Source of the DNA: Pseudomonadota bacterium | Lineage (GTDB): Bacteria > Desulfobacterota > JADFVX01 | DNA: 8,302 nucleotides | Assembly: GCA_015222755.1 (NCBI GenBank) | Contig: JADFVX010000119.1 | Coordinates: 1-8,302 of the forward strand | Direction of reading: 5' to 3' | Shown: positions 1 through 6,412 of the stretch, piece after piece | Numbering within the stretch: the first letter of the stretch is position 1 | Layout of the letters: each line of letters starts with the position of its first letter | Position numbers and translations under genes: made by a program | Notes under the pieces: generated by a model | Told to the model about the DNA's origin: nothing | Database searches by the model: none | Seen by the model: the letters and a program-made list of their open reading frames with translations, nothing else

Positions 1-1953
1 ATCTCTACGCTCATAACTCTTTGTGCCCGATATAACGCTCACCATATCAAATACAAGCTCTTTTAGCGTTTCAGACTGCGAATTCAACTCCTCTGATGCA
101 GAGGCAGACTCCTCGGATAGCGCCGAGTTCTGCTGCGTCACCTGGTCCATCTGAGTAATCGCTGTTGTAACCTGGTTTATACCTTCGGCCTGCTCTCTGG
201 ATGCGCTCGCTATATCTGCGATCAGGTCAGACACCTTCGTCACGTTGGTGACGATCTCATCAAGCACCACGCCAGCCTCATTAGCAAGATCACTGCCTTC
301 TTTAGCTTTGGCTGTGCTTCCCTCGATGAGGGAGGCTGTATTTTTGGCCGCCTCGGCAGATCGACCGGCAAGGTTCCTGACTTCCTCGGCAACAACGGCA
401 AAACCCTTACCGTGCTCACCGGCCCTGGCTGCCTCAACGGCAGCATTTAAGGCAAGGAGGTTCGTCTGGAAGGCAATCTCATCAATGACCTTAATAATCT
501 TTGAGACCTCATCAGAACTCTTATTTATCTCATCAACTGCAACAACAAGGTTTTTAACAGAACTTGCGCCCTTGTCGGCAGTCTCCCTTGCTACTGTGGC
601 AAGCTGTCTGGCCTGGTTGGCATTATCGGAACTTTGCTGGATAGTCGATGATATCTCTTCCAGCGATGCCGAGGTCTCCTCAAGGGAGGCGGCCTGCTCT
701 GTAGCCCCCTCTGAAAGCGACTGACTGGAAGAAGAGAGTTGAGCAGAGGCAGAAGCCACCTGGTCTGCACCTCCCTCAATCTCATCGATAGCCCTGCTGA
801 TCGGCCTTACTATACTCCTTGACAGGAGGATACCGAGGGCAAGAGCGATGACAAATCCGATTACAATACCGGTAATCATAGTCTTTGTAGACTGCGCAAT
901 ATCAGATACAACATTAGCGGAAATACTGCTCAGCTCCTCTTTCGCTCCATCCTCAACACCTTCCAGTATCTCAGACATCTGGCTGCCTATCTCATCGGCA
1001 GCCTCATCAGCGGCCCCTATCTCGGCCCTTACTTCAACAAGCCGCGCCACCTGCCCAAGCATCGCCTCCGAAGCAGGTTCAAACTTCTTTTCATGGATCT
1101 CAGCCATCTCTTCGACCCTTGCCCTAAGGGAAGCGACATGGATCCTGGGGACTGCCGCCCCCTCTACGCTTCCACCCTTCATGAGCGCAGCCATGAGGCC
1201 GTCGAACGCTTCCGATGCTTCATGATACCTCTTTACAACAGACTCATGCTGGGCAGCTTCAAGGCCCTGTGCCGCCTCTTCAAGCGCTATCCTCGCCTTT
1301 CCCAGAAGGATCATCATCTCCATAGAGAGATCGGCCCACACATTTTCCACGGCCAGTATCTTTTCTGCTGAAGCACCGGCTCTTACCTTGGAGTCTATAC
1401 GTTCCTTGACCCCCTCTTCCAGCTTCACTGAGGCCGCCATCATCCGGTCATAACTCTCTTCCATACTAAGCATGTAAGCATCAAGCTTGGCCATCGCCTC
1501 GAACTCTTCCAGCTTGTGGTCATAAACAGATCTTATGGCGGGCTGAAATTCATTGTTATGCTTCTTGTCCGCCTCACGCACAATAGCCTTCAGGGTTTCA
1601 TCCTTGGCGGCATAGATCGTCCCCATATTCGTTTCGGCGCCCTTGAGTATACCTTCGGCAAAGAGGTCAAAATATTTGACATTATCCCCGTGGAGCTTCC
1701 ACTCGACATTCATGTCGTCAATATTGTCCTGCTCTATCATCTCCATGATGCCCAGCTTGTCTGCATCCACGGCGATCATCATCTCCATGGCAGCCTCGAC
1801 CAGGGGCGAGGTCTCCATAAGAAGTTCCGCGTCTTCCCCCAAACTAGTCACCGCCCTGTAACCGATACCTCCCACTATGAGCAATACCACAGCCACTGTA
1901 ACAAAGCCGGAAACCAGCTTCTGCGTAAGACTTAAATTTTTAAAAAACTCCAT
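1..1953 (-). CDS. Transmembrane methyl-accepting chemotaxis protein, C-terminus cut by window edge
   Basis: This chemoreceptor senses a signal outside the membrane and controls CheA. Only its first 651 residues are present; the frame is open to position 1. It starts at ATG 1953, with AGGAGG five bases upstream. TM1 lies at about residues 12-33, a long all-helical extracytoplasmic region at 34-355, and TM2 at 358-378. The HAMP domain is reduced to little more than its first helix (RPISRAIDEIEGG, 383-395), after which the sequence runs straight into the coiled-coil signalling domain. The hairpin tip is clear, with FQTNLLALNAAVEAARAGEHG at about 495-515. The sensory region is a tandem duplication: MEMMI at 56 and 211, FD-x7-KG at 95 and 250, and H-x3-F-x-PA at 132 and 287, all exactly 155 residues apart. 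The ligand is unknown. It lies 106 nt downstream of cheA and is probably co-transcribed. The MCP identity is certain; the sensor family (HBM-like or tandem four-helix) is not. Confidence 0.97.
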   Translation of the reverse strand, partial: MEFFKNLSLTQKLVSGFVTVAVVLLIVGGIGYRAVTSLGEDAELLMETSPLVEAAMEMMIAVDADKLGIMEMIEQDNIDDMNVEWKLHGDNVKYFDLFAEGILKGAETNMGTIYAAKDETLKAIVREADKKHNNEFQPAIRSVYDHKLEEFEAMAKLDAYMLSMEESYDRMMAASVKLEEGVKERIDSKVRAGASAEKILAVENVWADLSMEMMILLGKARIALEEAAQGLEAAQHESVVKRYHEASEAFDGLMAALMKGGSVEGAAVPRIHVASLRARVEEMAEIHEKKFEPASEAMLGQVARLVEVRAEIGAADEAADEIGSQMSEILEGVEDGAKEELSSISANVVSDIAQSTKTMITGIVIGFVIALALGILLSRSIVRPISRAIDEIEGGADQVASASAQLSSSSQSLSEGATEQAASLEETSASLEEISSTIQQSSDNANQARQLATVARETADKGASSVKNLVVAVDEINKSSDEVSKIIKVIDEIAFQTNLLALNAAVEAARAGEHGKGFAVVAEEVRNLAGRSAEAAKNTASLIEGSTAKAKEGSDLANEAGVVLDEIVTNVTKVSDLIADIASASREQAEGINQVTTAITQMDQVTQQNSALSEESASASEELNSQSETLKELVFDMVSVISGTKSYERRD

Positions 1954-1958
1954 GTATA

Positions 1959-1964
1959 CCTCCT
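1959..1964 (-). promoter_or_regulatory. Ribosome binding site of the transmembrane receptor
   Basis: The minus strand reads AGGAGG five bases before ATG 1953. This perfect Shine-Dalgarno fixes the start of the receptor and suggests strong independent translation even if the mRNA is shared with cheA. Confidence 0.8.
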
Positions 1965-1999
1965 GATTAAAAAATTAAAAAACTAAAATATAGGATGAA

Positions 2000-2032
2000 T
2001 TTTGCAAGCTTTAGGTTCAAAGCTTTGCAAAA
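2000..2032 (-). repeat. Inverted repeat between cheA and the receptor gene; possible weak terminator
   Basis: The plus strand has TTTTGCAAGCTTT, a 6-nt loop, then AAAGCTTTGCAAAA. The arms pair over 13 positions with one bulged A. On the minus-strand transcript the hairpin lies just after the cheA stop and is not directly followed by a U tract, although T-rich sequence occurs about 20 nt further on. It could attenuate transcription into the receptor gene, stabilise the cheA mRNA end, or be a protein site. The pairing is directly visible; the function is inferred. Confidence 0.4.
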
Positions 2033-2059
2033 AATAACTACTTATGCAAGAAAAAACCC

Positions 2060-4282
2060 TCAAGCTGCGCTCTGCCGTTTGCGCTCCATATTGTTCTTCA
2101 CAATGCCGCCGGCATCGAGGATAAGGCCCACGTCTCCGTCGCCCATTATGGCTCCGCCTGAAACAAACCTGGATTTCTTGAACTTATCTCCCAGAGTCTT
2201 GATCACCACCTGCTGCTGACCTACAAGATCATCAACGAGCAGGCAGGCCCGGACGCCTTCACCCTCCATAAGGATTACCAGTGCGTCCCAGGGCTGTTCA
2301 TGTTCCGGGGTGATATCAAAGAGACGATGCAGCCTGATAAGGGGGAAGAGTTCATCGCGTATCATGACCACCTCGCCCTTGCCCTCAACAGTAAAGACCT
2401 GGTCCTTTGAAGGTCTCAGAAACTCAATTATGGAGGTTGTGGGGATTATGTAGCGGTTGTCTGTTACGGTCACAACCATACCGTCGATTATAGCAAGCGT
2501 CAGCGGCAGACGGAGTGAAAAGGTCGTCCCCTTGCCAAGTTCCGTCTGGATGTCCACCTTACCCCGCAACTTTTCGACATTCCGCCGAACCACATCCATC
2601 CCGACCCCCCGGCCTGAAACGCCTGTGACCTGGGCCGCCGTGGAAAATCCCGGCTCGAACAGCAGGCTGTATATCTGATCATCCGTCATGCCATTGCCGG
2701 ACTCTATTATCCCCTTTTCAATCCCCTTGGCGATCAGCTTGTCCTTGTCCAGGCCGCGCCCGTCATCCTTTATCTCAATGACGACACTGCCCCCCTGATG
2801 AAATGCGCTCAGTGATACCTTGCCCTTTATCGGCTTCCCTGCCTTCTCCCTCTCATCGGGCGGCTCTACACCGTGGTCGAGGGCATTTCTAAGTATGTGC
2901 AGCAGAGGGTCGCCTATCTCATCTATGACGGTCTTGTCAAGCTCCGTATCCTCACCTGATATTTTAAGGTTGATATCCTTACCCGCCTTACGGGAGACAT
3001 CACGCTCGACACGCTGCATCTTCTGGAATGTAGCCTTAATGGGGATCATCCGCATGGACATAACACGTTCCTGAATATCACGGGTTATCTTCCCCAGAAG
3101 AGACAGGGTCTTATGAAGCTCAGCATCTGCAAGCTGCTCGATAGAATCGTTATGGCTTACCATGGTCTGAGAGATTACCAGTTCACCTACAAGGTTGACC
3201 AGGAGGTCCAGCTTTTCAGTATCCACCTTTATGGAGGTCCTTGGTTTTACCCCCCTTGTCTTCTGGGTCTCGAGGGCCTTATTTACCTCTCCCTCACTGA
3301 TAAGGCCTTCTTCGACCAGTAAGGCCCCGATAGGCTTGTCCTGTTGCTCCAGTGCCTTATTAAGGATATCTGGAGATATGTCTCCCATCTCCACAAGGAT
3401 GTCGCCGATCTTCTTTGCCTGCTCAGATCCCGGCGGGACTCCGCTGTCTTCCCAGAAATTGTCCTCAACACCTTCAAGATACTGCTCTATCTCGCTATCG
3501 GTCAGCTGGTGGATTTCAACATTTCCCCCTTCATGTGCAAACTCGAAAATATCGTCTACATCAACAAAATCAAGGTCTGTTGAAAAGATCACTCCGATCG
3601 GTTTCAGGTAAAGCTCAAAGGGTTCAAGTTCAGGAAGCTGCGGAAGCTTGTCAGTATTTGCCTCCCCATAAATGACCTCACCACGGGCAGACAGGTTTTT
3701 AAGCAGCTTAAGAGGATCATGGCCCATCGCGAAACAGTCCGGATCAAGATCCAGCATTATTTCGTACAGCTTTTTGCCGGACCTTGCGGCAGCGACCCCC
3801 TTTTCCTTTGCTTCGCCGGGAACACTGTTTATGAAGTCGACATCAAGGGCTGCCTCTTTTACGGCGACGGAAGGGCCCGCGGCCACCTCATCCACTGAGG
3901 GAAGCATGGCCTTTGTCCGTACCTCTATATCCATTCCTATGTTGCTGTCCACCTCCTCACCGTTGATATATGCAGCGACTATCTCCTTAACTACGTCAAG
4001 GCCTTCAAAGAGGATGTCCATGACGTCACTCGAGGGCTCTACATTGTACTCCCTCAGGTAGTCAAGAAGGTCTTCAAGATGGTGAGTGAACTGCTCCAGC
4101 ACCTTGAACCCAAGGATGCTGCATGAGCCTTTTAATGTGTGAAAACTTCTAAATATAGCGTTAAGGAGGTCTGAGTTGGAAGGGTCATTCTCAATATCAA
4201 GGAGGAGTCCGTCAAGGTCTTCGGTAATATCCTGCGCTTCGGAATAAAAGGTCTCCTTTATCTTCTGTATATCATCATTCAT
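2060..4282 (-). CDS. cheA: Chemotaxis histidine kinase CheA with an embedded tandem MshE/GspE-N-like motif
   Basis: This cytoplasmic kinase autophosphorylates under receptor control and passes phosphate to CheY. The 740-residue order is: P1/HPt with phosphoacceptor His48 (SFHTLKGSCSILGF); a P2-position docking region at about 175-265; two 24-residue MshE/GspE-N-type motifs at 291-314 and 317-340; the P3 dimerisation helices at about 350-410; the ATPase domain with N box (HILRNALDHG, about 462-471), G1 (DDGRGL, 506-511), LFEPGFST (541-548) and G2 (GRGVGMDVV, 557-565); and a CheW-like P5 domain from about 598 to 730. All catalytic boxes look intact. The protein is about 90 residues longer than enteric CheA, largely because of the insert. 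ATG 4282 is preferred, with AAGGGG 11 nt upstream; an in-frame TTG at 4291 adds three residues but sits only 2 nt from that site. The gene follows cheY by 72 nt. Confidence 0.97.
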   Translation of the reverse strand: MNDDIQKIKETFYSEAQDITEDLDGLLLDIENDPSNSDLLNAIFRSFHTLKGSCSILGFKVLEQFTHHLEDLLDYLREYNVEPSSDVMDILFEGLDVVKEIVAAYINGEEVDSNIGMDIEVRTKAMLPSVDEVAAGPSVAVKEAALDVDFINSVPGEAKEKGVAAARSGKKLYEIMLDLDPDCFAMGHDPLKLLKNLSARGEVIYGEANTDKLPQLPELEPFELYLKPIGVIFSTDLDFVDVDDIFEFAHEGGNVEIHQLTDSEIEQYLEGVEDNFWEDSGVPPGSEQAKKIGDILVEMGDISPDILNKALEQQDKPIGALLVEEGLISEGEVNKALETQKTRGVKPRTSIKVDTEKLDLLVNLVGELVISQTMVSHNDSIEQLADAELHKTLSLLGKITRDIQERVMSMRMIPIKATFQKMQRVERDVSRKAGKDINLKISGEDTELDKTVIDEIGDPLLHILRNALDHGVEPPDEREKAGKPIKGKVSLSAFHQGGSVVIEIKDDGRGLDKDKLIAKGIEKGIIESGNGMTDDQIYSLLFEPGFSTAAQVTGVSGRGVGMDVVRRNVEKLRGKVDIQTELGKGTTFSLRLPLTLAIIDGMVVTVTDNRYIIPTTSIIEFLRPSKDQVFTVEGKGEVVMIRDELFPLIRLHRLFDITPEHEQPWDALVILMEGEGVRACLLVDDLVGQQQVVIKTLGDKFKKSRFVSGGAIMGDGDVGLILDAGGIVKNNMERKRQSAA
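3263..3412 (-). other. Tandem 24-residue MshE/GspE N-terminal-type motifs inside CheA
   Basis: This segment encodes CheA residues 291-340. Two copies fit the spacing R-L-G-x6-G-x-I-x4-L-x3-L-x2-Q: the first is K-I-G-(6)-G-D-I-(4)-L-(3)-L-(2)-Q, the second P-I-G-(6)-G-L-I-(4)-V-(3)-L-(2)-Q, with two residues between them. In MshE this motif pair binds cyclic di-GMP, but there the two are separated by a longer linker and begin with Arg. Here the Arg positions are Lys and Pro, so ligand binding is uncertain and the segment may be only a fold or docking module. Confidence 0.75.
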
Positions 4283-4336
4283 GAAACCCAAATCCCCTTG
4301 CGTATGTAAAAATTGCCTGCATAATTACTTTATACA

Positions 4337-4366
4337 GGTCAGCAGGTCCTTATCCTATGGACTGAC
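4337..4366. repeat. Inverted repeat at the cheY-cheA junction
   Basis: GGTCA and TGACC arms enclose an inner GTCC/GGAC stem, with a 4-nt bulge (GCAG) and a 9-nt loop. The structure starts inside the last codons of cheY and extends into the 72-nt gap before cheA. On the minus strand no U tract follows, so it is unlikely to terminate; it may instead set the cheY-to-cheA expression ratio by mRNA stability or partial attenuation. On the plus strand it is followed by a run of T but has no gene to terminate. Confidence 0.35.
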
Positions 4367-4723
4367 CTTTTTTATTACAGATATGAGCTGTGCTGGCTGA
4401 AATGGCTTGACTATCCAGCCTGTAGCGCCTGCCGCCTTGCCGGCGTCCTTCTTACCCCCCAGGGATTCAGTAGTGACCATAATGACAGGCGTAAACTTGT
4501 ATTTAGGGAGCTTGCGTATTTCCTGTGTAAAGGTGATTCCATCCATGTTAGGCATGTTGAGGTCGGTAATAATTACACTGATACGCTCACCAGCCTCAAG
4601 TTTTTTCAGACCTTCCACACCGTCAAATGCAGTAACTACCTTATAGCCCTCGCGCTCAAGGATCAGAGAAATAGTCTGAAGCATGGTAGCCGAATCATCT
4701 ACAGCAAGGATTGTTTTGGGCAT
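4355..4723 (-). CDS. cheY: CheY-type response regulator (single receiver domain)
   Basis: This 122-residue stand-alone receiver is phosphorylated by CheA and carries the output signal. The acidic pocket is Asp9-Asp10 (AVDDSATM), the phosphoacceptor is Asp54 (IITDLNMPNMDG), the switch residue is Thr84 in VTTES and the conserved Lys is Lys106 in GWIVKPF. There is no effector domain, so it acts by protein contact. The position usually held by Tyr/Phe before I-V-K-P-F is Trp103, as in many CheY proteins of delta-type che clusters. ATG 4723 lies one base after the stop of the upstream STAS gene, and the only Shine-Dalgarno-like sequence is that gene's terminal G run. Translation is therefore probably coupled. 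The motor, pilus or other target cannot be told from this window. Confidence 0.95.
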   Translation of the reverse strand: MPKTILAVDDSATMLQTISLILEREGYKVVTAFDGVEGLKKLEAGERISVIITDLNMPNMDGITFTQEIRKLPKYKFTPVIMVTTESLGGKKDAGKAAGATGWIVKPFQPAQLISVIKKVSP

Positions 4724-4724
4724 T

Positions 4725-5054
4725 CTAGTCCCCCCCCACTGATTTATACTCTTTCAGCAACTTCGTCAGAAGCAATGTTTCAAAGAGGTCTTTAACAACT
4801 CCTTTAAGAGGACTCTTGTAGTAGAACTGTCCTCCCCTGTCTGCAAAGCGCTTGTGAAACATCAGTATTTTCCCTATACCGTTACTGTTAATGAGCCTCA
4901 CGTTATCAAGGTCGAGAACAACCTCACTTTCTCCTCCGTCATACAGCGTCTGAAGTGCATCCTTGAAGCTGGCGGCCAGCTCTATGGTATCAAGGTCGCT
5001 GTCGACCTTTACTATAACCTTACCATCACTTGTTTTTTTAGTTGAAATTGGCAT
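4725..5054 (-). CDS. STAS-domain (anti-anti-sigma-like) protein between receptor and CheY
   Basis: This 109-residue cytoplasmic protein consists of one STAS domain. The core is VVLDLDNVRLINSNGIGKIL (residues 45-64). It aligns with the SpoIIAA/RsbV family signature around the regulated serine; Ser57 falls at the phosphorylated position, with Asn on either side where DSSG is usual. In partner-switch systems such proteins are toggled by a serine kinase, but no RsbW-type kinase is visible here and CheA is a histidine kinase. It is more likely a scaffold or modulator of the signalling complex (inference). The start ATG 5054 is set by AAGGAG six bases upstream. The gene ends in an 8-G run one base before cheY and follows the receptor-like gene by 41 nt. 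Confidence 0.88.
   Translation of the reverse strand: MPISTKKTSDGKVIVKVDSDLDTIELAASFKDALQTLYDGGESEVVLDLDNVRLINSNGIGKILMFHKRFADRGGQFYYKSPLKGVVKDLFETLLLTKLLKEYKSVGGD
4730..4737 (-). repeat. G8 homopolymer tract at the STAS-cheY junction
   Basis: Eight consecutive G residues on the minus strand end the STAS coding sequence (Val-Gly-Gly-Asp-stop) six bases before the CheY ATG. The tract also occupies the expected ribosome binding position for cheY. With seven G the STAS frame would read Val-Gly-Gly-Thr-Arg-Met and continue in frame into CheY; with nine G it would read a short out-of-frame extension. Confidence 0.7.
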
Positions 5055-5060
5055 ACTGAA

Positions 5061-5066
5061 CTCCTT
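5061..5066 (-). promoter_or_regulatory. Ribosome binding site of the second STAS gene
   Basis: AAGGAG on the minus strand lies six bases before ATG 5054. This strong site settles the start codon of the STAS protein and is much better than the sites in front of cheY or cheA. Confidence 0.75.
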
Positions 5067-5076
5067 GACTTGCCCT

Positions 5077-5082
5077 ATTATA
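5077..5082 (-). promoter_or_regulatory. Possible internal promoter (-10 TATAAT) before STAS-cheY-cheA
   Basis: A perfect TATAAT lies on the minus strand in the 41-nt gap between the receptor-like gene and the second STAS gene, about 23 nt before the start codon. Upstream there is only T-rich sequence and no good -35. It could be an internal promoter for the STAS-cheY-cheA segment, or chance in an AT-rich gap. Confidence 0.3.
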
Positions 5083-5095
5083 AACAGTTAAAAAT

Positions 5096-6412
5096 CTAAA
5101 AAAGCTCCACATTGTCACCAAAGTCTTCAGATTTGGTCTCTTTTTTATTATCCTCAGGTTTCTCCGGGGAAGCAGCCGTTTCGTCAACCAAGAGTTCCTC
5201 CCCAGTATCCGGGATAGCAGAAAGTACTCCACTTTCTGCTATGGCCTTGCGCAGCAGCTCCCTTTCCTCCTCCATAGTATATATATCCCCTAACTCATCA
5301 GCAAGGGACTTGGTCTCCTCCCATCTGCGGATTAGAGAGCCATAGCGGGAAGAGCTCAGATCTAAATCTTCCAATTTGGCCTTAAACTTGACCAGGGGCT
5401 CTGTAACATGCTCTATCTGCTGGCGGGTAATATCCTGGAACTGGAGCGAGAACATAGTATTTTCTATATCTCTTGAGATTACATTATAGCTTTCTGTTAG
5501 AGAATAAATAGCCTCAGAGACACTGGATATGGATTGCCTAAAGTTGCCAAAAGTCTGTTCCAGATTGGTTTCACAGCTTTGCATCTTTTCGACACTATCT
5601 TTCACCTTTTTCTCCACCTTTGACTGCATGTTTTTGATAAACTTACCCGAGTCCTTCGCTGTCCTGTCTATCTCAGATGCGGTCTTCGCAGACATTGAGG
5701 CCAGCTTGCGCACCTCGTCTGCCACAACGGCAAAACCCCTACCGTATTCACCCGCCCTTGCCGCCTCGATTGCAGCATTCAGCGCAAGCAGGTTGGTCTG
5801 GTCTGCAATATGGTCTATCTCCTCGATAAACTCAAATATCTCGCCAAGGTTATCTGCAACGACCTTGAAGTCCTTAATATATATCTGGCTGATCTCCTCC
5901 ATATCCTTTAAAACGGTAAGGACAGATTGAATGGCCTGTTCGTTGCTGTCCATCATCCTGCCAACATAACTTCTGCCGAAGCCACCGGCATCACCATCAT
6001 TGCCCATGAAATACTCAACTACAGCCTTGGACTCTTCCGTTCCCTCGGACGTTTTTTTGATTATATCGCGGAAGCTATTGCCTATCTGAAAAGCAGCCTC
6101 TTCCGTCTTCTGGGTTACATTTTCGAGAGAGCCATTAAGCACAGGTATCAACTGAATGCCGTAGTCGGATGTCGTCTTCACAGAGTGTATATACTCATCT
6201 ATGGCCTCAAAACGCGCACGTTCTATGTCCATCAGCATCTTCGTCTTCTCCCGGTGAAGCTTTAGCACCATCCAGTAAAACAAAACAAGAAGACCCGCCT
6301 GCACTCCAAGCCCGACCACAAGCGGCAGAACTATCTGAGCAGCAGCTCCGGCAACGAAAAAGACCGCTACATAAAGAGCAAACTTGTGTTTAAATTTCGA
6401 CATCAGACTCAA
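5096..6412 (-). CDS. Membrane-anchored MCP-like signal transducer without periplasmic sensor, with CheZ-like motif
   Basis: This 438-residue receptor-like protein has two close transmembrane helices (about residues 10-31 and 33-51) and no extracytoplasmic domain. Everything else is a cytoplasmic helical signalling region. The hairpin tip is clear (HIADQTNLLALNAAIEAARAGE, 201-222, then YGRGFAVVADEVRKLA), so it should contact CheA/CheW. There is no HAMP domain. The segment IPVLNGSLENVTQKTEEA (89-106) and FQDITRQQIEHV (325-336) mark a recurrent family of sensorless MCP-like proteins. The second segment matches the CheZ catalytic pattern, with Asp327 and Gln331. The acidic tail ends in GDNVELF. 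The TTG start at 6412 overlaps the upstream STAS stop (TTGA) and has AGGGG seven bases upstream. ATG 6403 would be three codons shorter but lacks a well-placed site. The signal is unknown; an intracellular or membrane cue, or input from the STAS partners, is plausible. Confidence 0.93.
   Translation of the reverse strand: MSLMSKFKHKFALYVAVFFVAGAAAQIVLPLVVGLGVQAGLLVLFYWMVLKLHREKTKMLMDIERARFEAIDEYIHSVKTTSDYGIQLIPVLNGSLENVTQKTEEAAFQIGNSFRDIIKKTSEGTEESKAVVEYFMGNDGDAGGFGRSYVGRMMDSNEQAIQSVLTVLKDMEEISQIYIKDFKVVADNLGEIFEFIEEIDHIADQTNLLALNAAIEAARAGEYGRGFAVVADEVRKLASMSAKTASEIDRTAKDSGKFIKNMQSKVEKKVKDSVEKMQSCETNLEQTFGNFRQSISSVSEAIYSLTESYNVISRDIENTMFSLQFQDITRQQIEHVTEPLVKFKAKLEDLDLSSSRYGSLIRRWEETKSLADELGDIYTMEEERELLRKAIAESGVLSAIPDTGEELLVDETAASPEKPEDNKKETKSEDFGDNVELF
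5405..5455 (-). other. CheZ-like FQD-x3-Q helix in the receptor-like protein
   Basis: This codes for residues 320-336, with F-Q-D-I-T-R-Q at 325-331. Enteric CheZ has F-Q-D-L-T-G-Q, in which the Asp and the Gln four residues later act in CheY-P hydrolysis. The spacing of Asp327 and Gln331 is the same. Catalysis is inferred, not shown. Confidence 0.55.

Noticed and set aside
245..1935. Several plus-strand open frames (245-724, 848-1225, 1093-1371, 1516-1935) opposite the receptor gene
   Set aside because: They are Ser/Ala/Leu-rich antisense shadows of the coiled-coil MCP sequence with no domain, and the minus-strand frame is continuous with a clear MCP signature.
2457..4061. Plus-strand frames opposite cheA, including 3195-3611 and 3672-4061
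   Set aside because: They are low-complexity shadows; the minus-strand CheA has all catalytic boxes through this region.
4289..4291. TTG 4291 as the start of cheA
   Set aside because: Only 2 nt separate it from the AAGGGG site; ATG 4282 has a usable spacing and the HPt domain begins right after it.
4336..4373. Plus-strand rho-independent terminator (AGGTCAG…CTGACCT followed by T-rich sequence)
   Set aside because: No plus-strand gene lies upstream to terminate; the pairing is better read as a junction hairpin on the minus-strand mRNA.
4725..5054. A true sigma-factor partner switch
   Set aside because: No anti-sigma kinase, phosphatase or sigma factor is encoded in the window; only the STAS fold is supported.
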